Assembly (NCBI GenBank): GCA_958354085.1
Contig: CATWUX010000003.1
Coordinates: 1 to 38,912, forward strand
DNA length: 38,912 nucleotides
Direction of reading: 5' to 3'
Origin: an uncultured Oscillospiraceae bacterium
Lineage (GTDB): Bacteria; Bacillota; Clostridia; Oscillospirales; Acutalibacteraceae
The notes below the pieces were generated by a model that was given only the letters and a program-made list of their open reading frames with translations, did no database searches and was not told where the DNA came from. Shown here piece by piece: positions 9,633-17,433 of the stretch. Every line of letters begins with the position of its first letter. Position 1 is the stretch's first letter. The position numbers were made by a program, and so were the translations under genes.

Positions 9633-10700
9633 ATGGCCAAAAAAGTTTTGGTAGGCATGAGCGGCGGTGTAGACAGCTCGGTCGCTGCCTTACTGCTTAA
9701 AGAGCAGGGATATACAGTGGTGGGGGTAACGCTGCGGCTGCGCGGAGGGCGGCTGGCGGAGCTGAGCGGCGAAACGGCAGAGCAGGATATTCAGGATGCG
9801 CAGCGCGTATGCGCAAAATTGGATATCGAGCATCGTGTGCTGGATTTCACGGATCGTTTTTGCGCTTGCGTAGTGGATGAATTTGCCTCGGAATACCTTG
9901 CCGGCCGTACGCCGAATCCTTGTGTCACCTGTAACCGCACGATCAAATTCGGCGCCATGCTGGATTACGCGCTGGAAAACGGAATGGACGCGCTGGCTAC
10001 CGGGCATTATGCACGCACCGCCTATGATGAAGCGTCCGGTCGCTGGCAGCTCTGGTGCGCCGACTCCGGCAAAGACCAAAGCTATGTGCTGTACGGCCTT
10101 TCGCAGCAGCAGCTGTCCCATACGCTGTTCCCGCTCTGGGGGCTGGAAAAGGCACAGGTACGCGAACTGGCGCGACTGCATGCGCTGCCGGTGGCGGATA
10201 AAGGGGACAGCATGGAAACCTGTTTTGTTTCCAAAGAGGGACACGCCGCGTTTATCGAATGGTATACCGGCCGCACCATGCAGCCGGGAGATTTTGTGGA
10301 TGAAAGCGGACGGGTGCTGGGACGGCATAAAGGCATCGGCCATTACACCATCGGTCAGCGAAAGGGACTGGGGATCGCTTTGGGACAGCCGATGTATGTA
10401 GTGGAGCTGGACGCGGTGAACAACCGGGTCATACTGGGGGTCGAAGGACGGCAGCTGTCGAGCGAGCTGACGGCCGGCCGCCTTAATTTTGTATCCATTG
10501 CGCCTCCCGAAGCGCCTTTGCGGTTGCACGCCAAAATCCGCTATCAGGCGCCCGCCGCACCTGCTACCCTGTTTCCGCAGACGGACGGCACGGCGCGGCT
10601 GGTATTTGATGCGCCGCAGCGGTCAGTCACTCCCGGACAGGCGGTGGTGTTTTATCAGGACACGCTTGTGCTGGGCGGCGGCACGATCCTACACAAATAG
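9633..10700 (+). CDS. mnmA: tRNA-specific 2-thiouridylase MnmA
   Basis: A 355-residue PP-loop ATPase that puts sulfur on U34 of Lys, Glu and Gln tRNAs. The adenylating PP-loop GMSGGVDSSVAALL is at the N-terminus. The first catalytic Cys is in NPCVTCNRTIKFG and the second in METCFV, with the tRNA-facing GKDQSYVLYGL between them. The C-terminal barrel is seen in IGQRKGLGIALGQPMYVVELD. The ATG at 9633 follows GAAAGGATG; an ATG at 9621 is in frame but touches the ribosome site. A very strong terminator follows, and tRNA-Thr lies next on the other strand. Confidence 0.96.
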   Translation: MAKKVLVGMSGGVDSSVAALLLKEQGYTVVGVTLRLRGGRLAELSGETAEQDIQDAQRVCAKLDIEHRVLDFTDRFCACVVDEFASEYLAGRTPNPCVTCNRTIKFGAMLDYALENGMDALATGHYARTAYDEASGRWQLWCADSGKDQSYVLYGLSQQQLSHTLFPLWGLEKAQVRELARLHALPVADKGDSMETCFVSKEGHAAFIEWYTGRTMQPGDFVDESGRVLGRHKGIGHYTIGQRKGLGIALGQPMYVVELDAVNNRVILGVEGRQLSSELTAGRLNFVSIAPPEAPLRLHAKIRYQAPAAPATLFPQTDGTARLVFDAPQRSVTPGQAVVFYQDTLVLGGGTILHK

Positions 10701-10710
10701 TTTGAAGGTT

Positions 10711-10770
10711 CTCCATTTGGTATTGTGCCGTTGCCAGACCGCACAATACCAAATGGAGTTTTTATTTTCT
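10711..10770 (+). terminator. Strong Rho-independent terminator after mnmA
   Basis: An 18-bp perfect stem (10711-10728 with 10741-10758) and a 12-base loop, followed by a T-rich run (TTTTTATTTTC). Confidence 0.88.
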
Positions 10771-10810
10771 ATGCATCATGAATCCGGTATAGCCCGGAGC
10801 CTTAGATAAC

Positions 10811-10844
10811 AAAAGACCGTTAATTGAACAATTAACGGTCTTTT
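10811..10844 (-). terminator. Terminator of the tRNA-Thr gene
   Basis: AAAAGACCGTTAATTG (10811-10826) pairs with its complement (10829-10844) around a 2-base centre. Because both ends are A/T runs it could work in either direction. On the minus strand it directly follows the tRNA 3' end. Confidence 0.75.
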
Positions 10845-10845
10845 G

Positions 10846-10921
10846 TGGAGCTACTGATCCGATTCGAACGGACGACCTGCTCATTACGAGTGAGCTGCTC
10901 TACCTGCTGAGCCACAGTAGC
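10846..10921 (-). tRNA. tRNA-Thr (anticodon CGU)
   Basis: A 76-base tRNA on the minus strand with CCA encoded at 10846-10848. The acceptor stem GCTACTG pairs with CAGTAGC and the discriminator is U. The D-arm, the anticodon stem GCTCA/TGAGC with loop CTCGTAA, and the T-arm with GTTCGAATC all fold normally. Anticodon CGT (positions 34-36) reads ACG, so this is threonine. A good promoter lies upstream (10950-10978) and a terminator directly downstream, making it a single-gene unit. Confidence 0.96.
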
Positions 10922-10949
10922 ATCTATGAACTTTCTTTATTGCGTTGGT

Positions 10950-10978
10950 ATTATACCAAACTCTGTTGTTCCCGTCAA
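10950..10978 (-). promoter_or_regulatory. Promoter for tRNA-Thr
   Basis: Minus strand: -35 TTGACG (10973-10978), 17-base spacer ending in TGG, perfect -10 TATAAT (10950-10955). One of the best sigma-A matches here, as expected for a stable RNA gene. Confidence 0.8.
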
Positions 10979-11055
10979 GAGCTTTTTTGAAAAAACATGA
11001 AAAACTCTCTGCGGCTTATCAATGATGTGAATCAGCTGCGGCAGGGAAGAACAGC

Positions 11056-11089
11056 GAAGAGCGTTTTCGCTTGAACGAAAACGCTCTTC
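11056..11089 (-). terminator. Hairpin after the cysteine-rich mini-protein gene
   Basis: GAAGAGCGTTTTCG (11056-11069) pairs perfectly with 11076-11089 over a 6-base loop, 20 bases past the stop of the minus-strand gene. The following T content is low, so efficiency is uncertain. Confidence 0.5.
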
Positions 11090-11109
11090 AGATCACACAT
11101 TAAAAGTTC

Positions 11110-11316
11110 TCAGCAGCAACGCTGGGAGCAGTTTCTCGGCGCACGGCGGCAGTCATTTTCACAGGACTCCTCTGAACGAGATTCTTCACATCCGCATCCA
11201 CGTTCGCGCTCGCATCTGCGTTCGCATCCGCATCCGCGACGGCAGTCACAATCACAGTCGTTGCCGTGGTTGCACCATAGAATGGCGGCAACGGCTACTA
11301 AAATCCAACAACACAT
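11110..11316 (-). CDS. Cysteine-rich mini-protein with a hydrophobic N-terminus
   Basis: A 68-residue protein with 16 cysteines. It starts MCCWILVAVAAILWC, a single membrane-anchor-like segment, followed by a charged Cys/Arg/Glu region (CDCDCRRGCGCERRCERERG) and a tail ending CSQRCC. GGGAGGTG lies an ideal distance before the ATG at 11316, which makes translation likely and excludes the overlapping frame at 11100-11291. I do not recognise a named family. The CERE-type stretch resembles the region ahead of the collagen domain in the protein at 30331, so a role on the spore or cell surface or in metal binding is a reasonable guess, not shown. Confidence 0.7.
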   Translation of the reverse strand: MCCWILVAVAAILWCNHGNDCDCDCRRGCGCERRCERERGCGCEESRSEESCENDCRRAPRNCSQRCC

Positions 11317-11458
11317 AATAATATTTCACCTCCCTGTACAAGTTTACGTACCGAGAGAGAAAAAGGTGACAATGGATCGAGGCGATTATAGATAGAAATA
11401 TGTCGAAAAATGGCGGCAATATGGCTTTGATTCAATAAAAAATTCGGCTATAAATAGA

Positions 11459-11487
11459 TTGAAAAAGTTCAGCAAATAGTGTAGAAT
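11459..11487 (+). promoter_or_regulatory. Probable promoter for the PAS/LuxR-type regulator
   Basis: TTGAAA (11459-11464), 17-base spacer, TAGAAT (11482-11487). It leaves a leader of about 165 bases. In that leader GCGGTG and CACCGC (about 11546-11580) could pair just upstream of the coding region. Otherwise the 11317-11658 gap shows nothing further that I recognise. Confidence 0.5.
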
Positions 11488-11658
11488 GAATACGTTTGTA
11501 TGGTATCTTTATAAAGGGAAATGCGAGATATTGTTCGGGATTTGCGGTGGCTTTACAAAGCATGACAATGGTCACCGCTGTATGAATACGATACTCTAAA
11601 GACCGGATCAAATTTGCAGGAATTGTATTGTAGCTTCTGTCGAGAAGAGGGGAAAAGA

Positions 11659-12969
11659 GTGTATTTGTTCAGTGAGTTTACACCGGTCGAAGATTGCGTC
11701 GTGTTTGCTTATGAGGTTTGTGCAGACAATCGGATACGGCTGTGTTATTCTAATCCGCTGAATTGCGAGAATATGCACATCGATGCACAACAATCGCTTG
11801 GCCTGACACTGGAAGAACTCTATCCCCCCGAAGTGGCTCGGCGGTTGTTGGAATTGATGAGCCACTGTGTGGAAGAAAATTGTGTTTGTCAATATATGCG
11901 TGCCACTATGGTCGATGGCCGATTGCAGTATTGGAATATTACGATAACGCCGATATCGCATTCGCAGACAACGTGGATATACGGAATAGGCCGGTTGGCA
12001 CAGGGTGCATTTAACCATATTTACAGCTTACAGGAGTTGGATGTATTTTTAACCTCCTTGTATTCTGTCTCTACTAATGCCGTGGTATTACTCGCCGGAA
12101 ATACACCGAAAACGCTTCGTGTATGCAGCTGCAATGCCGTGTTCGGCTATTTGCTGAATCTGCCGTCAGAACAGCTGATAGGGCGGGGGTTGGCCGAAAT
12201 ATTCAAAGAAACGACCGTAAATACAATATACGAGGAATGCCAGAGCAGCTTTGAAAAGGGCTGCAATCCTTCTTTCCCTTTATCTATTTCGGTTCCCGGC
12301 GGAGAGGTGAATACCTTGATGTCCTGCACGCCGATGATGATTCAAGGAGAGCTATATGCGCTTTGTATCATTCAGAATTTTACGAATTCTTTGGTAACGG
12401 AGCAAGAGGACGGACAACAAATAGTGTGTGATTGTTTGTTTGACAACACTGTCAACGGCCTGTGCTTGATGGATGTAAAACAGCCTGCCAAGCCAGTCAT
12501 CCAGCGTGCGAATTCACCGTTTTTGCTGTTTTGGAATCAATATACGGCGCAGTTAGGCGATTTTTCGCAGGCGGAAGTGTATCAGAAAGCCTGTCTGCTG
12601 CGTCAGCCGGTCTCGGAACAGGTTCGTTTAGCGAACGCAGACGGCACGGTTATGTTTTTTCATCTGAATATCAATCCCATTCTGCGCGGAGACTGTGTTG
12701 TTAAGCTGTTGATTGCCAGTACGGACACAACAGAAAAAATGAAGCTCAGTATGCGCATGAATGTGAAACTGACTGCACGCGAATCCCAGATTCTAGAAAT
12801 GGTAGCCAATGGGGACAAAAATAAATTTATTGCATATCGATTAGATATTTCGGAAGGGACCGTCAAAAAAATCATTTCCAATGCTTATAAAAAATTACAT
12901 ATTTCATCCCGATCGGAATTGATAAAATTTTATCTGAGTGATCAACATGTGCGGTTTGAGACAGAATAG
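11659..12969 (+). CDS. PAS-type sensor regulator with LuxR-family HTH
   Basis: A 436-residue cytoplasmic transcription regulator. The last about 55 residues are a LuxR/GerE helix-turn-helix: LTARESQILEMVANGDKNK, then DISEGTVKKIISNAYKKL and SRSELIKFYL. The preceding part divides into about three PAS-like segments (roughly 5-115, 135-255 and 265-375), for example NAVFGYLLNLPSEQLIGRG and LANADGTVMFFHLNINPIL; I infer these from pattern, not from a clear signature. No receiver domain and no membrane segment are seen. The start is a GTG at 11659, chosen because GAGGGGA lies 5-6 bases upstream; an in-frame TTG at 11614 has no ribosome site. It lies about 500 bases beyond the 3' end of the NRPS operon and is a candidate regulator of it. 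Confidence 0.82.
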   Translation: MYLFSEFTPVEDCVVFAYEVCADNRIRLCYSNPLNCENMHIDAQQSLGLTLEELYPPEVARRLLELMSHCVEENCVCQYMRATMVDGRLQYWNITITPISHSQTTWIYGIGRLAQGAFNHIYSLQELDVFLTSLYSVSTNAVVLLAGNTPKTLRVCSCNAVFGYLLNLPSEQLIGRGLAEIFKETTVNTIYEECQSSFEKGCNPSFPLSISVPGGEVNTLMSCTPMMIQGELYALCIIQNFTNSLVTEQEDGQQIVCDCLFDNTVNGLCLMDVKQPAKPVIQRANSPFLLFWNQYTAQLGDFSQAEVYQKACLLRQPVSEQVRLANADGTVMFFHLNINPILRGDCVVKLLIASTDTTEKMKLSMRMNVKLTARESQILEMVANGDKNKFIAYRLDISEGTVKKIISNAYKKLHISSRSELIKFYLSDQHVRFETE

Positions 12970-13014
12970 AGAAACAATTGACACAAGCAGGCATCCTTGT
13001 CAACCAAAGTAGTA

Positions 13015-13043
13015 TTGCGTTTGTGACCGACTTTTGCTATACT
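13015..13043 (+). promoter_or_regulatory. Promoter for the DUF6514-like gene
   Basis: TTGCGT (13015-13020), 17-base spacer ending in TGC, TATACT (13038-13043), about 60 bases before the ATG. Just upstream, TTGACA (12978-12983) and TTGTCAA (12997-13003) form an imperfect inverted pair that could be a regulator site. Confidence 0.6.
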
Positions 13044-13100
13044 AGATGCGTGAAATACATTCACGAAAACTAAAAAGTGAGCAGGGCGGTGTGTGGAGAA

Positions 13101-13403
13101 ATGCAGCCATATACGGTAACTGTGGCAATTGCTTCGGAAGATAACGAGTATTATGAATTAAACTACGAGCTGATTTCTTCCGTTCCGGAGGAAGGAACCA
13201 TGGGGTATGGTATTTCCTGTCAATTGCTTTCGCCGCAGTTATCCAATGGGGTATGGCATACAGAACGGGTTGAGAATATTTCGTCCAGTCACGAGATAAC
13301 ACTTGCTTTGATGGATTTTTTGGCAAAACATGCGGTTTTCCCTGTACATATGCGCGAGGTCATTGAAGACGTGCAATGCGGGTTGGCTATGCTGGCCTGT
13401 TAA
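13101..13403 (+). CDS. Small conserved protein, DUF6514-like
   Basis: A 100-residue soluble protein (MQPYTVTVAIASEDNEYYEL...). The pattern of an early YELISSV, then TMGYGISCQL, and a C-terminal helix ending FPVHMREVIEDV resembles the clostridial DUF6514 family; this is from memory and tentative. No function is known to me. I use the ATG at 13101, which has GGAG close by; the frame is open back to a GTG at 13077 and a GTG at 13089 that could also serve. It has its own promoter and a strong terminator, so it is a single-gene unit between the PAS regulator and the NRPS operon. Confidence 0.7.
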   Translation: MQPYTVTVAIASEDNEYYELNYELISSVPEEGTMGYGISCQLLSPQLSNGVWHTERVENISSSHEITLALMDFLAKHAVFPVHMREVIEDVQCGLAMLAC

Positions 13404-13424
13404 GCAACTTACCTTTTATACGCT

Positions 13425-13469
13425 ACCCAAAAAGAGCAGAAGCCAAAATGGCTTCTGCTCTTTTTGGGT
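13425..13469. terminator. Bidirectional terminator between the DUF6514-like gene and the NRPS operon
   Basis: A 20-bp perfect stem (13425-13444 with 13450-13469) with a 5-base loop and A/T runs inside both arms. It sits between two convergent units and would end both the plus-strand small gene and the minus-strand biosynthetic operon, whose last stop is at 13473. Confidence 0.87.
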
Positions 13470-13472
13470 GTA

Positions 13473-14015
13473 TTAAAGTTTCTCTATCAGCGTGATGGGA
13501 ACCGGTTCCGGAGTACAGACACACAAGGTGTAATCTTCGCGGAAAGGGACATGCCGCAAGATGGAACCGTTGCAGCCCGAAATAACGTTGTCATTGACAA
13601 CGGAAAAGGCGGAAAAAGCGTCTGTAATGCCTTCTCCGGTATATTTCACATAACTTTCCTTAGCCGTCCAAACCGGGAAAAAACCGGCATAATCATTGGC
13701 TTGCAGCCACGCTGTTTCCTGCGGATGAAAAAAGCGGCGCGCAATGGAGGGCATGGAACAGGTTTTGTGCTGCTGCAGATCCAGCCCAAGCGGCGCATCG
13801 GAAAACGCACATGCCCAGAATTCGCCGCTATGGGAAATGGAAAAATGAAGATGACTTTCATCAAAATAAGGCTTACCGCGTGTTCCATACACCATATTGG
13901 CAGTAATCGGCGGCAGGTTCATACTCTGTGCATATTCGGCGGCGAACAGCGCAAGCCGTTCGCCGGAGGTGCGGCCGTCCTGCAGGCCGCACACAAAAAC
14001 ATGTACAGGTGTCAT
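13473..14015 (-). CDS. Sfp-type 4'-phosphopantetheinyl transferase
   Basis: A 180-residue enzyme that moves phosphopantetheine from CoA to a conserved Ser on carrier domains. The signatures are present: GLDLQQHK (magnesium-binding Asp region), RRFFHPQE, and WTAKESYVKYTGEG (the W-x-x-KES motif) near residues 117-130. The N-terminal GTRGKPYFDESHLHFSISHSG is also typical of Sfp. The ATG at 14015 overlaps the stop of the ACP gene by 4 bases, indicating translational coupling; AAAGGGA precedes it. It is the last gene of the NRPS operon and should activate the two NRPS carrier domains and the stand-alone ACP. Confidence 0.93.
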   Translation of the reverse strand: MTPVHVFVCGLQDGRTSGERLALFAAEYAQSMNLPPITANMVYGTRGKPYFDESHLHFSISHSGEFWACAFSDAPLGLDLQQHKTCSMPSIARRFFHPQETAWLQANDYAGFFPVWTAKESYVKYTGEGITDAFSAFSVVNDNVISGCNGSILRHVPFREDYTLCVCTPEPVPITLIEKL

Positions 14016-14236
14016 TCGATTCCCTTTTCTTTCAGATAGGCGATCACATCGCTCACCTGCCGGAGCTGCCACACGTCGCGGGTAGGCACCGTGATATTGA
14101 ATCGGTCCTCAAACGCGCACACGATATTCATAATATCGAAGGAATTCAGAGCCAGATCCTTGACAAAGTCGGTGTTGAGCGTGAGGTTCGTATGGCCTGT
14201 GACATTATATACGATTTCTTTTATGACTTCTAACAA
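14012..14236 (-). CDS. Stand-alone acyl carrier protein
   Basis: A 74-residue ACP that would carry the fatty acyl starter as a thioester on phosphopantetheine. The attachment Ser is in DLALNSFDIMN (the usual DSL reads NSF here), followed by CAFEDRFNITVP and the closing helix VSDVIAYLKEKG. I place the start at a TTG (14236) because AAGGAGG lies 8 bases upstream; no ATG or GTG fits, and the longer open frame back to 14293 overlaps the ligase gene. It sits between the acyl-AMP ligase and the PPTase, as expected for fatty-acid delivery to the NRPS starter C domain. Confidence 0.88.
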   Translation of the reverse strand: MLEVIKEIVYNVTGHTNLTLNTDFVKDLALNSFDIMNIVCAFEDRFNITVPTRDVWQLRQVSDVIAYLKEKGIE

Positions 14237-14244
14237 AAGGAAGG

Positions 14245-14251
14245 CCTCCTT
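14245..14251 (-). promoter_or_regulatory. Ribosome binding site that fixes the ACP start
   Basis: A perfect AAGGAGG on the minus strand, whose first bases form part of the TAA stop of the acyl-AMP ligase gene (14250-14252). The only start codon at a proper distance is the TTG at 14236. Confidence 0.75.
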
Positions 14252-15893
14252 ATACGGTTTGACGCTTAATTTTATGGGACGCGGTGCGGTCAAAATCGGT
14301 TTCCCGGATATTGATCATTTGTACTTGCTTATAGGTGGGGAGTTTGGCATTTAACTTATCAATAGAGTCTTGTAAATGCGCCAAAACCTCATAAGTGGTC
14401 ATATGGGAGGTAAGCTCCGGATCCGGGTAGATTGCAGCGGCGATTTTGACATCGTCGGCCGAGCTGCCGCTCAACGCGCCGTAGACCATGACGTCTTTTA
14501 CCAGCGGCATTTGGCGGATTTCATTTTCCATTTCTTCCGCCGCTACCTTTTTCCCGTTTTTCATGACGATCAGATTTTTCTTCCGGCCGGTGATATGCAG
14601 ATGGCCACGTTTATCCAGATAGCCGAGATCGCCGGTGCGAAACCAACCGTCCTCCGTAAAAGCCTGCGCCGTCAGCTCGGGGGCGTTGTAATACCCGTTC
14701 ATAAGCGCATAGCCCTTCACCAGAATTTCATCTTCCTCAAACTTCACCTGATTTCCCGGCAAAATAACACCGACGGAATCCAGACAAAAATCTTCGTTGC
14801 GGTTACAGGAAATGCTGGGAGAACATTCGGTGATGCCGTAGCCCTGCAATACCGTTATACCGAAGTGCAGCAGATCCTGCGCCACCTCCAATGACAAATA
14901 AGCGCCTCCGGATAACAGAATATCCAGCTTCTCCAGACACGTCCCTTTCAGGATCGCCGGCATTTCGGCTGCCAGCAGGGAGTTCGGCTTGTTCAAGACC
15001 TTTTCCAGCTTCATCAGCCGCTGGATTTTTTGCTTTTTGCCGGATTTTTCGATGAGAGACCAGACATATCCATGAAGAACTTCAATGATAAGCGGGACGG
15101 CTACCAGCATACCCGGTTTATACAAGGTCATTTCCTGCATCATCCGCTTTATATCGCAGGTGATACATACATGGAGGCCGCGGATCAGAGCGCACATGAT
15201 GCCGCAGGTAAAGCCATAGGTATGATACAGCGGAAGCGAATCAAAGACCTTCTCGCGGGAGTCCAGCAAGGTCAGCGAATCCGCCGCATTGGATAAAATC
15301 GCCCGGTGGGAGAGCATGACCGGTTTTGCGGTGCTGGTCGTGCCGGAGGTATAGACGATGGCTGCCGTTTGCTCAGTTGCCGGGGAAATAGCCTCAAACA
15401 ACGCGGTCGCTTCAGGGGTAGTACCGCTTTCGCAGAAGGCGGCGAAGCTGTCCGCGCTTTCCTCCTGCGGATGCATCACAATCAACCGCTGACCTGCACC
15501 GACGTCCTCCAGCAGAGACGCCAGCGCCTCCGAGCACACAACCGCTTGCGTATCCGCCTGTACGATCATTTGCTGGATAATGTCGTCGGAATGTTCAATG
15601 TCGATGCACACGGCTACGCTGCCGCAGGCGACCGTTCCAAAATAGGCGACCAGCCATTCATAGCTGTTCTCGCCGACCAGCGCGATGTGCTTGCCGCACA
15701 ATCCATTGGCGCACAGCGCCTGAGCAAAGGTAAAGGCGTCCTGTGCAAGCTCGCGATAGCTTTTGGTGGATGCGCTGCCGTTGCGGGCATAGGTGGTAAT
15801 AGCCGGTTTGTCGCCGAACTGTGCGGCAGCATCGGTTAGGAATTCTTTGAACTGTGTATAATAATGTGTCGGCTTGGGGGCGTATTGTTTCAT
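14250..15893 (-). CDS. Acyl-AMP/acyl-CoA ligase of the FadD type
   Basis: A 547-residue adenylate-forming enzyme predicted to activate a fatty acid with ATP and load it onto the neighbouring ACP (or CoA). Motifs in order: the phosphate-binding loop IVYTSGTTSTAKPVMLSHR near residue 180, YHTYGFTCG, the substrate-pocket motif LQGYGITECSPSIS, TGDLGYLDKRGHLHITGRKK, and VMKNGKKVAAEEMENEI. The C-terminal lysine region (FDRTASHKIKRQ) is present. The frame is open to 16001, but the ATG at 15893 is the better start, with GAAGGAG just upstream and directly after the stop of the response regulator gene. The operon context favours fatty-acid supply to the NRPS over general fatty-acid use. Confidence 0.9.
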   Translation of the reverse strand: MKQYAPKPTHYYTQFKEFLTDAAAQFGDKPAITTYARNGSASTKSYRELAQDAFTFAQALCANGLCGKHIALVGENSYEWLVAYFGTVACGSVAVCIDIEHSDDIIQQMIVQADTQAVVCSEALASLLEDVGAGQRLIVMHPQEESADSFAAFCESGTTPEATALFEAISPATEQTAAIVYTSGTTSTAKPVMLSHRAILSNAADSLTLLDSREKVFDSLPLYHTYGFTCGIMCALIRGLHVCITCDIKRMMQEMTLYKPGMLVAVPLIIEVLHGYVWSLIEKSGKKQKIQRLMKLEKVLNKPNSLLAAEMPAILKGTCLEKLDILLSGGAYLSLEVAQDLLHFGITVLQGYGITECSPSISCNRNEDFCLDSVGVILPGNQVKFEEDEILVKGYALMNGYYNAPELTAQAFTEDGWFRTGDLGYLDKRGHLHITGRKKNLIVMKNGKKVAAEEMENEIRQMPLVKDVMVYGALSGSSADDVKIAAAIYPDPELTSHMTTYEVLAHLQDSIDKLNAKLPTYKQVQMINIRETDFDRTASHKIKRQTV

Positions 15894-15909
15894 GGCTTTA
15901 TGTTCTCCT

Positions 15910-17433
15910 TCAGCAATTTGGTACATCGGCATAGGTCCAGGCCAGCTGATCCTGCAGAGCCTGAAAATTCTGTAAAATTTCCAGAAAAGCATCAACGACA
16001 TCGGCGTCGAATTGTGTGCCGCGCCCGTTTTTCAGCTCTTGGATGGCTTCTTCCGGCGTCAAGCTGTTCCGATAAGCGCGCTTGGACGTCATGGCGTCAA
16101 ACGCGTCAGCAACGCCGATGATACGCGCTTCTTCCGGAATATCTGCCCCTTGCAGGCCATGTGGATAGCCGTGCCCGTCGTATCGCTCGTGATGCGATTC
16201 CACAATATCCAGAATATCGCGAAATGCCGATATGGAGGAGAGTACCTTGCGCCCCAGAGTCGGATGCTGCTGGATTCGCGCATACTCCTCCGGTGTGAGT
16301 TTACCGTTTTTGAGCAGGATGCTGTCCGGAATGCCCACTTTGCCGATATCATGGAATAAACCGGCTATGCGGATCCGTTCGCGATAAGCGTCATCTTTTT
16401 GCAGTTTTTCCGCTATATGCACCGCGTAGAAGGACACACGATCCGAATGTCCGCGCGTATAGATGTCCTTGGCATCCACCATCTGCCGCATGGCGTCCAC
16501 GGTACCGATATAATTTTCATGCAGATCGGCATAGGCTTGTACCAGTTCGTGATTCTGCACCTGCAAGAGAGAACGGAAAATCTGGCTGTTTACCATGGCG
16601 CTGACCTGTTTCGAGTACACTTCAAACAGCTGTATGCTTTCCGCGCGGATGTTGTCGGAAAGTTCAACAGTCAACACACCAAAACGCTGGTGATTTTCCG
16701 AAAATAAGGGGACGGTCAGCTGATTGCCCTGTTGTACCACAGCAGCGCTTTCTTGTGTATCGCATATGTGCAAGCCATCACGCCCGGCTTGCGGGTTGTC
16801 GGTATAATGCCCGATTCCGCAAAAGCAGGCGGCTGAAGTGTCTTGACACAGCTTTTGTGCGCCGAGAACGGACAAATCCAGATAAATATACGCGTTTTGG
16901 CAAGGAAGCAACGCCGAGACCTGCTCCAGAACGGTGGACAGCATCTGTTCCGTATCGGTTTGCCGTGAAAGGGCCGGGACACGGTCCAGAATGCTTTGCA
17001 AACCGTCCCGATAACTGCGGATGGTACGCATCTGCCGTATAGACTTTACGCACGATTCCACCAGCAGTTCCAGCTGATCAAAGCGGTCACTTTTTTCGTA
17101 GTATCCCTGAATATCCAGTTCGCGCACGGTTTTGATCGGCGGCGCCATGCTCTTGTGCCCGGTCAGCAGGATGATAAACAGATCCCGGTTAAATTCCCGA
17201 ATCTGCCGCACCACCTCGTCACCGCAGATAGGACGCATCAAAAAGTCCAGAAGCAGAATATCGTATTGCCCGGTACGGATACGTTCGATGGCTTTCAAAG
17301 GATCATTTTCCACGTCTACCCGAAAACCGACTCCCTGAAAATAGGATTGCAGGGTCAGGGTCATGATTTCGTCATCGTCCAGCGTTAGAATGGAAAATTC
17401 ATTTTTCTGCCCGACGATTCTATTCTTCCTCAT
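15910..17433 (-). CDS. Response regulator with GAF and HD-GYP output (c-di-GMP phosphodiesterase type)
   Basis: A 507-residue cytoplasmic protein. Residues about 13-125 are a receiver domain with the acidic LDDDE, the phospho-acceptor Asp in DILLLDFLMRP, the Thr in ILLTGH and the Lys in YYEKSD. Residues about 150-295 look like a GAF domain (LLPCQNAYIYLDL, FGVLTVELSDN). Residues about 318-490 are HD-GYP, with the metal-binding HDIGKVGIPD and HHERYDGHGYP intact, so hydrolysis of cyclic di-GMP is the family expectation. Its ATG lies inside the end of the kinase gene (14-base overlap), with GAGGTGG upstream, so the pair is translationally coupled. It should be phosphorylated by that kinase. Confidence 0.93.
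   Translation of the reverse strand: MRKNRIVGQKNEFSILTLDDDEIMTLTLQSYFQGVGFRVDVENDPLKAIERIRTGQYDILLLDFLMRPICGDEVVRQIREFNRDLFIILLTGHKSMAPPIKTVRELDIQGYYEKSDRFDQLELLVESCVKSIRQMRTIRSYRDGLQSILDRVPALSRQTDTEQMLSTVLEQVSALLPCQNAYIYLDLSVLGAQKLCQDTSAACFCGIGHYTDNPQAGRDGLHICDTQESAAVVQQGNQLTVPLFSENHQRFGVLTVELSDNIRAESIQLFEVYSKQVSAMVNSQIFRSLLQVQNHELVQAYADLHENYIGTVDAMRQMVDAKDIYTRGHSDRVSFYAVHIAEKLQKDDAYRERIRIAGLFHDIGKVGIPDSILLKNGKLTPEEYARIQQHPTLGRKVLSSISAFRDILDIVESHHERYDGHGYPHGLQGADIPEEARIIGVADAFDAMTSKRAYRNSLTPEEAIQELKNGRGTQFDADVVDAFLEILQNFQALQDQLAWTYADVPNC

Noticed and set aside
11100..11291. A 63-codon minus-strand frame overlapping the cysteine-rich gene
   Set aside because: It has no ribosome site of its own, while the overlapping frame at 11110-11316 has a near-perfect one.
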